From assembly GCA_018806985.1 (NCBI GenBank), contig JADANN010000202.1, positions 186,001-250,000 of the forward strand: 64,000 nucleotides of DNA, written 5' to 3'. Position numbers and translations under genes: made by a program. Each line of letters begins with the position of its first letter. Positions within the stretch are counted from its first letter, which is position 1. The stretch is from Angiostrongylus vasorum. Lineage: Eukaryota > Nematoda > Chromadorea > Rhabditida > Metastrongylidae. Below the pieces are notes generated by a model. It ran no database searches. It had not been told where the DNA came from and saw only the letters and a list, made by a program, of their open reading frames with translations. Shown in pieces: positions 1-12,094 of the stretch.

Positions 1-370
1 TAAAGGATTTATCAAAGTCGGTAAGCATACGTTTCGCCTGGCTAATGTTTGATGTTATAAGGACTTTATCATCAGTAAAGCGAAGATGGTGTAACTGCCG
101 ACCATCGATTTTCACTCCCATATTATCCCATTCCAGTGTTCGTATGACGTTATGGAGGGTGGCCGTAAATAATTTTGGCGAGATGGTATCGCCTTGCCTA
201 ACTCCTCTTTTGACGTCAATGATAATATCGTCGTAGAATGGTGATATCTTGGTTGTGAAATTTTTGTACAGCTCACGAAGAATCTTCATGTACTGAGTAG
301 CGACTCCTTGACTATCCAGGGCTTCCAAGTCTGCATCTATTTTTATCCATCTCCAAGTATTAATGGGCTT
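1..370 (-). mobile_element. RTE-type non-LTR retrotransposon, reverse transcriptase fragment
   Basis: The reverse complement encodes the same reverse-transcriptase stretch as the longer copy at 41100-41480: a KRGV/RQGDTISPKLF-like segment followed by a stretch ending MLADFDKSF-like. The match starts at base 1, so the element continues outside the window. The reading frame is broken on the minus strand, so this is a dead 5'- and 3'-truncated copy. Assigned by similarity to the longer copy. Confidence 0.75.
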
Positions 371-861
371 TTTATGCAGTGACGAATCGTACTTAAACAC
401 GGAAATAGCCTAGCCTGACACTTCTTGTGGTCTCCAGAACTTCTTCACTTCCATTTGTTGTCCTTAAACCCTTTGTCTTGTACAAAGTTGGTCGCGTTGG
501 CATCCTGGTTAGACTGTCCAGTTTAAGGATCCGATTTGTTTTACCGAAATTATGAATGCTCGTTGAAGTAGTTGAACCCCTTCCCAGACTTCAAAGGCAG
601 GCATACCATTAAATTATATTCCTTAGTTATTATTTATTAGTGATTTCTTGCATGACCTGACACCACATGTATCGCACAGTGCGGATTTCAGCACTCTTTG
701 AATCGGATTCATATCCTCGTTAAATGACTGAGAAAAACACCACCATAAAATAAGTTGAGCAAATTGTCACTGATGAAACAGATCTTTTAATTGAAAATAC
801 ATTGCAACAAAGCACTTTGTACTGTAGCGCCATCACTGCGCTTATCCAGTTTGCCTAGTGC
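371..861. other. Spacer without recognised gene
   Basis: No ORF resembling a known protein on either strand. Only short stop-rich frames and A/T-rich sequence were seen. Confidence 0.5.
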
Positions 862-978
862 TTTAACCCTTTCACAACCATGCGCATTGATTTCAATGCG
901 CATCTCAGGTGTGCTTCAATGACGCGCCGTCCGATGGGCCAGCCACACGAAAATGGCTGGGGTAGTGGAAGGGTTAAA
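862..978. repeat. Short MITE-like element with 14-bp terminal inverted repeats
   Basis: The segment starts TTTAACCCTTTCAC and ends GTGGAAGGGTTAAA, imperfect inverted repeats about 117 bp apart. It contains no coding capacity. A related fragment (TTTCAATGCGCATTCCAG followed by GTGAAAGGGTTA) lies at 1476-1530, which supports a repeated mobile unit rather than a chance hairpin. No clear target-site duplication was seen. Confidence 0.5.
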
Positions 979-1475
979 CCTTTTGTATTGTAACAACTAT
1001 TTAATGAACAGGATTGACCAAAACTGCTTCTCATATTTTCACGTAGCTGCACTACTCTTTGTTCACACAACAGCTTTACGACCCATTGTGGTTAACTGAT
1101 GGCTTGTCGAACATAGATTTTTATGCTGGGCCTTGTCCAGAGATAAGTATTTTCAACTATAGTTGCAAAAAGCCGTTTCGGACGGAAGAGTGGAATCGCT
1201 AAATATAAAAAAAACACGGAAGAGACAGAGAAATACACTTCAACGATCACACCATACCACGCTGAAAGCTAATATCATCATGGTTAAATAAGGGACGAAT
1301 TTTTTTCTCACTCATAAAAGATGTCCAAAAACATGGGAACATAAACAGGAAAACACAGTGGATATGCAGAAGTTAGACACCCATGGAAAAAATGTGAGGA
1401 AAGGGAGCAATGGAACGATAATCTCAAGAAACTAGTGCATCACGCGTCCTTCGTCGGCTTAAGGACGGTACATCG

Positions 1476-1530
1476 TGATTTCAATGCGCATTCCAGTAGC
1501 GCTCCAATGACGCGGTCGTGAAAGGGTTAC
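1476..1530. repeat. Partial copy of the MITE-like element
   Basis: Shares the TTTCAATGCGCAT block, the CTCCAATGACGCG-like block and the GTGAAAGGGTTA end with the element at 862-978. The left terminal repeat is missing. Confidence 0.4.
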
Positions 1531-1937
1531 AAGTGTACACGTGGTCCTACGTTCGATCGTGTGGCCTGGGCAGACCAACCTCTCCATCTCTCCGCGGTCG
1601 ACAAATTTGTATCGGGGGTTTTAAGCGTTGATAAATACATTAACTTGATACATTGGTAGGTCCCTGAAGTGAATGTATTGATCAAATTTGCATGCTTGCA
1701 CAAAGTCATTTTTTGTAAAGTTTAGTGAAGTTAAACGCATGGGACTCCTCTAAAAGATTGATCAACGCTCAACATCTTACTTTATTCTTTCAAAGGATAT
1801 TGTGGTCAAAGACTACTTTTTTATTCCTTAAAACATCTATGCACTGGTTGCATTTTTCCCACACTGACTGACTTTGAATAGGGCAACCACCAGTACCATG
1901 CATTTCATATTTGCTCATATCTATCATGGTTCTTCCG

Positions 1938-2345
1938 TATATTTGGATGCTTAGACGGACCGTCCTCACTAGTTGTGCGGGCCCCAGCATATTCACCACT
2001 TTTCGGAGTTGTGCTGGTTTAGCCATTGGGTTTCCCTGGAGTTCTGAGGTCAACCTGGCTAAAGTCTGTTCCAGGTCATCACCACCACAGGCAGTCCCTG
2101 CCGTTGTGATTGTGATTAGATAGAGATTTGCCATCACGCGACTAGTTTGATACCAGGGCGGTGGTGGATCTTGGTATTAGTTCACTTTTTGCTGGGATTC
2201 CTGATAGAAACGACGGACTCCTTCTCAGCTTGGGAGACCCTGATGGGGTGATGAATCCCACCGCTGTACATCGCAGCCCGACACCCAGGAATACCTCCCA
2301 GCCACGATGAGGCGGTAAACCGTTGGGAGGGTTCTTCCCTATAAA
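1938..2345 (-). repeat. Interspersed repeat R3, near full length
   Basis: The reverse complement starts with ACGGTTTACCGCCTCATC, runs through a GTTCCTGGGTGTCGGGC-like block and a CAAATCTCTATCTAATC-like block, and ends GGACGGTCCGTCTAAGCATCC. Other copies lie at 21593, 26058, 31045, 34260, 36283, 43645 and 52005. The family is about 370-400 bp and non-coding; all short ORFs across it are shadows. Confidence 0.75.
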
Positions 2346-2374
2346 CACATGGAATTCCCAACTAATAAAAAAAT

Positions 2375-2735
2375 GACAACGCTAACTTTTTATTTGCTGC
2401 CTACTATAATTTTTTTTACGGCCGGGTGTGATGCGAAATACGACCATGTTGATGCTGAGATATTTGCAAAACTCCGGACCGCAAGCGTGTGCGGTGGGAA
2501 CGAACGTGATATCACCCTTTCCGGGGGCTAACGCGTTCACCACCACACCATATCAGTCCTTCGTTTCGTTTGTCCCTCAACTAGTTCTAGGGCTCCACAG
2601 TTCAATTCCGTTGACAGGTGACCGCTGATGGCCAGATCATAGAACTAACTGAGAGACAAGCGGAACGAAGGACCGGCATGGTGTGGTGGTGAACACGTCA
2701 GCCTCCAGAAAGGGTAATAAGAAATGGTTACCGTG
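2375..2735. repeat. R2 SINE-like repeat, head-to-head inverted pair
   Basis: Two R2 copies face each other. The outer arms carry the GATATTTGCAAAACTCCGGA tail and the inner ends the CACCACACCAT / ATGGTGTGGTGGTGAA head. The head has a tRNA-like A-box (TGGTGTGGTGGTGAACGCG) followed about 30 nt later by a B-box-like GCGTTCGTTCC. The second arm is truncated. Confidence 0.6.
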
Positions 2736-3283
2736 CTGAAACATGTTCTACATATGACGTCAAAAAAAAACCAAAGAAAATCGTTATCCACTTAACTGTA
2801 GTTTATATAATTTGGACAGCCTTTGTTTTTATTTGTAATTTTGTAGAACACACTAGGAATTCCTTTCGCTCATAATTTCTACCAACTCTCTCAAACACGT
2901 TTCCGAATAAAACCTCAAAAGATTGCTGGGATCGTTCCCGTCCTACAAGAATCTTGGTCAGAATGTGGCAAACGACATCCCGATCTATACGGCGAATTAT
3001 TTGAAGTGAAGACATGTCAAAGATCTTGCACCATCACTTGTGCTCGTCAAAAATATTCAACTCTCGCTCAACGCCTCTATGAAGAGGGGTGTTGTCAGGT
3101 CGTTTAGCACCATTCGAATCCATGAAGCAATCTGACCATTTCCAGGGATTCCGGTTATAATACAAATGTGGAACCCTTACTACAAGGAAATCACCGCTGA
3201 CATTGAAGGCGGGGTGGTGTAACTCTTTAAATAAATAGTCAATAACGCTTTGCATCCATCCATAACTAACGAATTTTTGCAGC
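2736..3283. other. Unassigned region with two minus-strand ORFs
   Basis: Minus-strand ORFs at 2803-3015 (70 codons) and 3034-3285 (83 codons) are adjacent and in compatible order. The second contains DNTPLHRGVE, which loosely resembles the start of an ankyrin repeat. No complete domain was recognised, so this could be a decayed gene, a transposon remnant or chance. Confidence 0.2.
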
Positions 3284-3355
3284 ATGCGTTATCGATTAGA
3301 TCCAACTGCAATATACGATGAGTTTACAGCTAGATCTGAGCAACACAATAGCCTG
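3284..3355 (+). CDS. Candidate first coding exon of the copine gene
   Basis: A strong acceptor (GAATTTTTGCAG) is followed by one base and ATG. The frame stays open for 24 codons (begins MRYRLDPTAIYDEF) and ends in phase 0 at CTG|GTTAGC. The layout (acceptor immediately before ATG) suits SL trans-splicing to a nematode first exon, and the copine exons downstream also begin in phase 0. The peptide itself is not recognisable, and the C2A exons that should lie between here and 4570 were not found, so the link is a guess. Confidence 0.3.
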
Positions 3356-4569
3356 GTTAGCGTATCATATGACACACGTTCTTCTGGGAAAACAATTTAC
3401 CTACTACAAGAAAAAACTTGCATGGCCTTGTTTGTGTACAAAACAAACCTGCTCTATATAGAGAATCTCCACCTGGCTTGTCTGCTGTTTGCCTTTTAAA
3501 AGCTGTATGGAAGAGTACTCCTTAAAAGGATTGACAGAAAAAACATACGAAAAGCCGATAAGTTAGTAAGATTAGCTTCGAAAAGAGTTTAAAGCGCTGG
3601 CTCACAACCACATGGTAGTGAAAATAACGTTGAATTGAACTGATATGTTACTAGAATAAGAAGTTCAAGGTATGTTTTGTCTTAGACGTCACTTCAAATC
3701 AAGGAAGAAGTAGAATTTGTTAAAATGGCCATTGAAGCTTGCGACCCATGATGTACATGACACATTCACAATGAGGATTTTGCCATTCCAAAAATTATCC
3801 CAGTACTTTCTTAACGAAACGATCCGGTGAGGTGGCACCATCTCAGAATTATTCAGCGCCACTTTCAAAGACATTATGCAGAAATTTAAAAGGCAGTAAG
3901 AAATCAGTTTAGAAAAAGAGGCCACTTTATCAAAGTATGTTGTGGAGATTGTGGTCCTAGCAGCACCTGTTCGCTCATGTGATAGAGCAGTTCCAAAATA
4001 TAAACCTATGTTGACGATCAACCTCTCAAATGCTACTATATAAATAAAACTGTTGAAAATAAGATGAGCTGAAGAAATAATGCGCTGTATCGAGTTCTAG
4101 ACAAGAGCGGTTACGAAGCTCTCCGACGAAATGTTGAGCACACAACAATGAAACCGATGCTTAAGTGGTTAGAATTCTTACTGAGGACTCTGAACGAGAA
4201 ATGTGGTGATGACCTTTCATTACCCTTAAGTAAGTGGAGCTCCCTAAAGGAACTCTGATGGCGAAGAGGATGACTGCAGCCTTTGTTTATGCTCTGTGGA
4301 GTAATTCAGTGATTAAATACATTAAGGTGGCAGCATAGGTAAAGGTTTGTATAAGACAAATGAATTCGAAATATCACCTAAAAAGGGGGGCGGAACGTCT
4401 AGATTCACGTTTTAAGTGGTCGCTCCTACACAAAATTCAACATGATGATTATTTTTATAACAAAATTCAACACATTGTACAGCCATTTTCAATGTTTATA
4501 TAGTCTTTATGGCTAACTGGAACTTGTTTTTTTATAATGAGTATGCCAAAGCCTCATGACTTCTTTCAG

Positions 4570-7500
4570 ATGCGCGTGGTCAGAAAGCGAAGTGACACCG
4601 CTTGCCTGCGCCCATTTCTTGATTTCGGATATTGTACTGTTGGGAGTGGTCGTAAAAAACTTAAAGTAAGGTGTTGTTCAATTAATGGAGTGCAAAAAAA
4701 TTGACCTTTAGCTCACTTCTAAACTGGTGGACAGTCTTCGTTATTTAGCAACGAAGGTACAGGTGCCGGTGTTGGCCAGATGACCTTAGCGTCAACTGTG
4801 AAGCCGAAATCAACACCGCTACTCGTTCAATTCGAGGGAAAGAATTTCTCTCGAAAAACACTCCCAGAGTCGGCTGCGGTGAGAACCTATCGATTTTATC
4901 AATATTTTGATCACTAGACCTATTTGGTTTCCGTAGAACTAAAAAATTCCTGTTATGAGGAATGCATTCTGATCATTCTATTCACTTTTTTTTGTTTCTT
5001 ACGAAGGAATTGTCAGTTGTTTAGGTAGACGTTACAGACAAGCAGTCTTTTTTAGTTCGGCCCAAATAATCAAGTAATGGCAGAGACATCATCCATCAAC
5101 CGAGGAAATTCTTGGGTATTAAAGGCAGTGTTATTAGACAGTTCAAAGAGAGTTTAACTCATTCCACCACGGCTACCGCATTTCCTGGCTTGCCCAACGG
5201 ACCACACGCAGTTTTCCGTCGGCTGCGGACTTTCCGGCTTTTTTGGCGATGAAAGTTATTTCTTCAAAAAATAGAGAACTTGAAGGGTTTAAAACATGAC
5301 GAGTTTGCGGAAGAGAGTTTGTTCAATCGTTCTATGAGTGTGTGATACGACTGCTACTATTTGCAATGTGTTACTGCAGTCCGTTATGCAAATGCATTGA
5401 TGTATGCATTTAGAAGTGCTTTCCAGCTTATGTGAAGTTTATCTCAGTGCTCTTTATAAGACACATTTCACAAAGTTACCATTATTTATATTAGAGGTTA
5501 AATGAAATAACAGTCAATTTTTAGCAAAATTACCAGTCAGTGGACTTTTTTCGAAAAAGGTTTTTTTTATACATGACAAAGTGCACAGTGGCTTTTTTGG
5601 GTCCCATCTCTACTTTTTTTAAATGTGCTTTCGACTAGCTACCGAATCAGTATACATAATCCGACAGAATAAACTGGAACCCACAAAACTCAAAGTGAAC
5701 AGTCTAATGTCACTATGGAGCGGAACGGCTAGAGATCCAACAATACTCCACGGCGACAATTTCTTCCATAGAGATGATAGCGTTCTTGCTATATTAAACT
5801 AGATGAAAAAGTAGATGAAACCATTTGTTTCCCGGAAACTTCGAAGTTGACCATAACTTAACGAGATCGACCAACAGCCCTTCAACTTAACGTAAGACAA
5901 ATGTGCTTCAGAAATCTTTTTAAGATGCTTTGTATTTGTACTTGTATGATCCATTCATTTGTTCACTCTAGCTGACACAAATTTTTCTCAATGAATGATT
6001 TTGTAGCTGTTGTTCGAATTGAGTCGTTGTGAATCGAACGGTAACAAAACGTTACTATACAAGAGCGAGCCGTTAAAACAGGGAGCACGGACGGTTTGGA
6101 AGCCTTTCACCGTTAGTGGTCAAGAGAACGTTGAAGAGAGATTGCGGTATGTTATCGTGGAGCTAAATTCACCATATTGTATATTTAATAAAATCTCTTG
6201 AAAACATTTGGCTCACTCATTTACTAATCTCTCAAATCTGATGAATCCATCATAAATCACCATTTATAAGATATGAAATCGAAAAGTTAAGAGCAAGAAA
6301 TAAAAAGTACTGCATGACTCGATGACAAAAGGGCTCATGTGGCGCAACAATTAAAGGCGCCCTTCAATGCACACGTGATCGCTAGTTCGTTCCGTCGCTC
6401 TGCACTCTTCAAGACTTACCTTCATACGGGGTCAAAAAAAATGAAACCAGACTTCTGTGGTAGGAAAACTATCGACTTGATAAACCGTCAGACCACCGCA
6501 AGTCACTGCATAAGTCAAATATGCCTTCAATCACCTCTACTATACTAAGAGAGTAGACGAATGCATGACGCCTTCCTCAGAGACTGATCAATGTCAAACG
6601 GTTAATCCTTTCATATCCTTTACATGATTCGTTTTATATTTTCGCTAATATGTTTTATCACTAGTTTGTTTTCAAAATGGAGACGAAAACTTTTCAGAAA
6701 AAGTCAGTCGAAATTGTTGTTAATCATTAGTTAAATGTTAGCTAGCTAATAAATTTAAACAATATTGTAAATTACGAGGAGATAATGTTAACTTTTTTTA
6801 TTTACTGCCTATTACAGTTTTTCATGGCAGGGTATAACATGTCATACAACCACAGTGAATCTGAGATATTTGCAAAACTCCGAACCTCAGGTGTCTGTGC
6901 TGGGGAACGAACGCGCTATTTCTGGATCTTCGTGATTAATGTGGTTGAATGCCGGTAGAGTTGATTCTCTCTGGAATCGTAGAATAAATATTCCAGGGTG
7001 CTCCTAGATCTCCATCATAGGTAATTGTCAGCTCTTGTGAATTTAACAAAGCCAGCTAATTCCAGAAGAGTCTAGCCCCATATTTCCTATCTAGAGGGTT
7101 CGGAGGACACCGGCAGAGTCAACCACTACCCAGTTTGTTTTGAATTAGCACCAACCAATTCTCTACCAGCCCTTTTATTTAATTTAATCATGTAGGCTTT
7201 TGGCAAAAAGCTGTGGAGAAAACATATTATGTGTCAGAGAAGGTTTTTGCGATCGTACAGGCTGCGTAAAGTCAGCTTTTATAGGCCACTTGAAGTTGTG
7301 TGTTACTTCAAGGATGACAAATGTCGGAATGTCGTCGTTGGAAACTTCAGCACCACATATGAAGAAATGCGTGAATCCAAAAAAGGCTTTTTATGGTTCG
7401 TCCAGATAATTTAGCAGCAATTTTCTCTCCTACGTTTTTTTGTATTAAAAGGTGGTTCTGTTTCAGTTGACTAATCCAGTATACAAAGGTGGTCAGAAGA

Positions 7501-10500
7501 CATGTGGACAATTTGATCTGGTTAAATGTACAGAGCTGAAAACGTTCTCTTTCTTGGATTATTTGACATTCGGGTGAGTAATACATGCGTCCGGAGCCAC
7601 ACATCAAGCTTTTAAGTTGTTATAGGCAATTCAATCCTGTTTAAAGTCCAAAAAATAAAGACGAATTCAAGTCAAGCGGTTAGTTTCTAAATCTACCGCG
7701 TCTCAACCCGAGGCAGTTATCCCAGGATTTATTAAAGCAAAGTGTTTTCTATATATTTTCTGGATATAATATGCTTAGAAGTATATTTTTCATAAATTTC
7801 AGCACCGTTTTGAATTTCGCCTTCGCTATCGATTTCTCTGAAGCTGATGTAACAGAGGATCGGCAAGCACAGATCGACTTCGCCAACAATGTTGAATTCG
7901 CTATTCGATCTATCGGAGAAACTTTGGCCGACTATACCAGGTATCCTGACCATGAATTTAAATGAAACCACTTGAAACACTTTCTTGTAGAACCGACAGC
8001 TTCCTAGCATATGGGTTTGGGGCTCGTATACCACCGCTCTATCGAGAGTCACACGAATTTTGCCTGGTTAGTTTAGATATGTAAATTCGTATGTTACCAA
8101 AAATTTGCCGAAAGGCTCCAATTTTTTAGCCAGAACTGTAGACGAGTGATTTTCGGTGGTGTTTTTTTATAAGCATCAACACTTCTGATCCCTTTAACCA
8201 TCAAGGGACCCGAGTATGAGAGTGCCACTAAAGTATCCGTTGCACAAGACTCCACAGAAAGAAAATATTGTTCTAGGGGAACTCACTCAGTGAACCATAG
8301 GAACAAAAAAATCTTACCACGGTTTTTATGTGAACCTTTTCATTTTTTATGATTTTTGATCAGAAGGCGTCAGCAAGTAAAATACTGTGCTCTGCCGGAG
8401 GCGGAGGCCATATTTACAGACTACTGGAAATTTTTACAAATGTAGAAAAATACTAGTTGTGTTATCTTCTTGAAGATAAGAGCATAGTCAGTGTGTTGCT
8501 CATTTTTTACCTCACCTATTTCAGAACCTTGAGACCGATCCTATTTGTACTGGTGTTGAAGGCGTGGTGACGGCGTTCCGAAGCACCTACATGAGAACGA
8601 AACCGTGCACCAGTGCACATTTTTGCGCATATAATCTACCATCTTGCCAAGTATGGACGGAATGAATATTCGGTTAAACAGCCTAAGTTGTTTTATTGCG
8701 GACGATGCGATAACTCTATGATGTGCTGCCATTCTAGAAGTGCTCAAAATGCCACGACGCGATCACACCATAATCGCCCACAGTACTATATTCTGAATAT
8801 TATAACAAGAGGTGCCATTGACGATGTTAAAGAGACTGTTCAAGCCGCGATATTTGCCAGTAAATCACCAATATCTATTATTTTCACAGGTTAGCAGTCG
8901 CTAGACATTTACACTACGTGACCTTTTTCAACTGTCATAGACAACGTGACGAAAATAGGACATAAAAAATCTACTTGTTAATTTGGGCTCAGATCAACCC
9001 CGTTGACGGGTGATTGATGATGGCAGTAATCAATAGAAAACTACCTGAGAGGCAGGCGAAACGAAGGACCCGCATGGTGTGGTGGTGAACGCGTCAGCCT
9101 CGGGAAAGGGTAGTAGCGCGTTCGTTCCCTACCGCAGACACCTGTGGTCCGTAGTTTTGCAAATATCTAAGCATCATTGTAGTTGTATCACAGAAATCTA
9201 CTTCCAAAAATCAAGCAGTCCTTGGAAGCCAATGTCGTGAACATCTCAATCAATATTTTTATCATCATTTGTAATATATTTCATTTTATATTGCTCCTTA
9301 ACACGTTTGTTTACTGAAATATGCGCTTACATTTTTGTACTCTTTCGCATCTATTATAGGAATTTATTTCCATTGCGTTGCTGTTGTTGTTTAACGTCAA
9401 TAAGAAGAATGGAAGAACGATGACAGTTCTAATTCTATAGGTTTTCTGTAGAACTATCTGAAACCTCCGTTAACCGCCATGTGGTAAATTCTCAGTCAGC
9501 CAGTTTCCGTGTTTGGGTAAACGATAAATAGGTGGTTGAACGCGGACTGAAACCCACCGTGTTCTTTCCCATCGGCTGTTGGGTTTAAAAACAGAAGTTT
9601 GCTTCGTGCGAAGAGCTTCACATTTCTAGTAGTACATACTAAAATATAGTGAGTTTTTTGAAACAAAAAACTTGTCCAAAATGGCCCAAGCAGCTCAGAA
9701 TGAGATTGATTTCTAATCGAAATTTTTACCATTGTAAAGAAAACTGTCCTAATCGAAGAAATCGAGCTCAATCTGCTCCAATTCGGAAATCGTTGACCCA
9801 ATGGCAAATAAATGACCCAGTCGCAATCATTTGTGAAAGTATCCCCCATTTAGGAATAGGTGATCGAGATTTGAACGAAATCGAAAGACTTGGCAGTGGT
9901 GGCAGCCGTTTGACGTTTCATGGACGGAAAAGCGATCGTGATAATTTACAGGTGAGATAGTTCACTGACGAGTCTCTTATTTTTTCCCACACTATCTAGA
10001 AAAGCAATATTTTTTCTAAATCCTGACAATTTTTGCAGAAATATTTTGCTACATCTTGGGAAAAAATAAACAAATCGTATTTTATTCCTTTCTTTTTGTC
10101 AGCTGGTTGGTTGTGCTTGCAAACGTACTCTGATTGGTCGGTTACCACTGAACGACTATGCTTGATTGTTCAACATATAATAAACGGTTATCACTGCCCT
10201 TACCATGAAAACATCAAATCCTCATCAGCGTTATTCGTTTTTGACACTATAATATTTGAAGTGCAACTTTCAAAACCTTTCGGATTAACGGCAAATTCCA
10301 ACAACTAGCGATATACTTCTCATGTTAAAACCAATATCCATCGTATTCTTAATACTTAATAAAGGAATACTATGTTTCTGTTACAGTTCGTTAACATGAC
10401 AAGAGTTCTACTTGAATGTGATGGATCTGTGGAGGACTCTGAGTTTTACATTATCAGAAAGATCACTCTATCAAATACCAAGACAAATCACCTCCTACTT

Positions 10501-10784
10501 CATCAAGAATGGTGTTCTCCCAGTGGAAAAGCAGAAAAATTTGAAGGTATGACAAGCAAAATAAGTAAAATAAACATACTAAATGTCAGCTTTTACTCCA
10601 ACTCTTTTTGCAGACTGAGAATTTGCTAAGCTCGCCAAGCTCTCCGAATCCATCGAAATGCATAAACGACACTAATGAATTACAATCGTACCCACATGGC
10701 AAAATGGACCAAGCCGAAGAGTGTGTCTTCGTTTATATGAAAAATCTTTGCAAAAAGTTTTTCAAACCCGTGCAAGGATATTAG
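4570..10784 (+). CDS. Copine family protein (C2 domain plus copine/vWA domain), 5' end incomplete
   Basis: Copines are cytosolic Ca2+-dependent phospholipid-binding proteins; nematode members act at membranes in signalling and muscle. Exons by phase-consistent GT-AG splicing: 4570-4665, 4735-4878, 6007-6146, 7285-7399, 7467-7573, 7803-7940, 7991-8066, 8525-8889, 9854-9951, 10387-10546, 10614-10784. Exons 2-5 give the second C2 domain (VQFEGKNF, TLLYKSEPLK, VWKPFTV, then LTNPVYK and FSFLDYLTFG). Exons 6-10 give the copine domain (VLNFAFAIDF, FLAYGFGARIPP, GVEGVVTAFRS, IITRGAIDD, LYQIPRQITSYF). The last exon adds a Ser/Pro-rich tail ending FKPVQGY. Oddities: an extra T in the T5 run at 8620-8624 and one extra base near 10459-10462 break the frame, and both flanks are clearly copine in different frames. 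The donor after 7399 (GTCCAG) is weak. The C2A exons were not found. The family call is firm; the orthologue (nra-1, gem-4 or cpna type) is not. Confidence 0.85.
6331..6624 (+). repeat. R1 tRNA-like SINE, intronic
   Basis: Starts GGGCTCATGTGGCGCAACAA (degenerate A-box of the GTGGCGCAGTGG head) and ends with the family tail (AATGCATGACGCCTTCCTCAG, then ATCCTTTCATATCCTTT). It lies in the copine intron between the exons ending 6146 and starting 7285. Confidence 0.65.
6785..6925 (-). repeat. R2 SINE-like fragment, tail half
   Basis: Carries the R2 end TTTATTTACTGCCTATTACAG, then TGAGATATTTGCAAAACTCC and GGGGAACGAACGCGCTAT. The head (GGTGTGGTGGTG) is missing. Confidence 0.6.
8985..9205 (+). repeat. 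R2 SINE-like repeat, intronic
   Basis: Contains GACGGGTGATTGATGATGGC, the tRNA-like head CATGGTGTGGTGGTGAACGC, the B-box-like GCGTTCGTTCCC and the tail TAGTTTTGCAAATATCTAAG. It lies in the copine intron 8890-9853. Confidence 0.7.
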
Positions 10785-10982
10785 TCGTTCTTTTTCATTT
10801 CCCTGTCGACTCCTTGTTAAACTTTTTCTCCTTTCCCTATGCATTTTTTTTACAAGAACTTTATCTGTACTCTTGCAAACAAAGGTGTTCATTTATCAGA
10901 ACGTGCTTGCTGACTAACAGTGGGTGGCTCACTAACACTGAGTTTCTTCGTAGAGGGTTTGAGTGCGGTACGGTGCTCCGAA

Positions 10983-11260
10983 CAAAGTGTGAAGCATTCG
11001 ACGTTGACCGACCCCTTAGGGATGAGCCCTCGATTCGACTCTTTTCATAGCATCGCTGAAGTGATTGAATGCATATTTAGCCTATGAAATAATTGGTTGG
11101 GAGAATATCGATTTATCAAGACGGTCTGTTTACTCTTCCAGACAAGTCTAATACCTATTTCTGACCTCGAAGAGGTGAGGGTTTGATTTAGCAGGGGCTG
11201 GGGATCGAACCAAAGATCCTGTGTATTGCAAGCCACCTCACCAGTGCGCTACAGGGGGTG
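10983..11260 (-). repeat. R1 tRNA-like SINE
   Basis: The reverse complement begins CACCCCCTGTAGCGCACTGG, has the B-box-like GATCCTTTGGTTCGATCCCC and the shared central module around AGACTTGTCTGGAAGAG, and ends in the CATTCAATCACTTCAGC tail. It follows the copine gene. Confidence 0.65.
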
Positions 11261-12094
11261 TTTTGGTAGCCCAAATACATTTTGACTATATTAACATTTG
11301 TTCTATTTGTCCAACATTGGTCATATGCCAATGTGCATTTAGGTTCCTCTAAAGAAGCCAATCCAGCTACATTGTGGTCTGCTAACGAATGATGTGAGCG
11401 ATTACGAAGGTTTGTTGTATTACGACTGATATTCGACTACCAGTTGGTCCTTTTGGCGTATTTTATCTATCACCCCACTTTAAATTGACAAATTAAAACC
11501 ATTATCTGGCAATTTTTCTGTGACGTCAACTGAAAGAAAGCTTGTTATACATTTTATGGATATTTTAAGAGGTCCTTATGTTTTAGGAGGCATCCATCAT
11601 TCTGCAAACAATGTTCGCTTTGGCTTCTCAAAAGTGTTGACGTTGGCCGACAGCATCAACAGAGATTGGTTGTTATATGAATCAGATATTCGTGTATATG
11701 CTGATGAGTTGTAGATTATTTTTCCAATATGTATCTTCCCTTTAATTCAATTGTAACTAATATTGAGCAAGAGTCGGCATTTTTTTCTTTCCATGTAATG
11801 CTTGCAAAAGCTTTGAAAGTTCTGCCGTACCACCAGTGTAAAAATAGCCGTTTCATAATCATTTTGTTAAGCAGCCATTTATCTACGAGATCTTACGTCA
11901 CATTCATTCCTTCAGTTTCTCAAAGATCTTAATGATATATTTGCCTAAAGTTTTCTCCAGAAGCTTTGTTCTGGAGAAAACTCTGTTTCAGTTCCGAAAC
12001 AGTTGTTCCGGAAGCCTAACTAAGGGCAAACAATTGTAAAGAAGGTTTTCATCGTTATTTCGTTGAGAATTATCTAGTTATGTCCGATCTTGCA
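11261..12094. other. Spacer with possible unassigned exons
   Basis: Two stretches look exon-like on the + strand: 11342-11409 between a TTTAG acceptor and an AAG|GTTTGT donor, and an open frame at 11520-11714 containing ILRGPYVLGGIHHSANNVRF. Neither matches a family I know, so no gene is called. Confidence 0.25.

Noticed and set aside
3689..4021. A 110-codon minus-strand frame between the candidate first copine exon and 4570
   Set aside because: No recognisable domain. The + strand over 3741-3828 could be an exon, but its frame and phase do not join the copine exons convincingly and no C2A motif is present.
10033..10308. A 91-codon + frame directly after a TTTTGCAG acceptor, phase-compatible with the copine exon ending 9951
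   Set aside because: Joining 9951 to 10387 instead gives the expected copine order (DNLQ followed by FVNM), and the 10039 frame has no copine similarity and ends at a stop without a donor.
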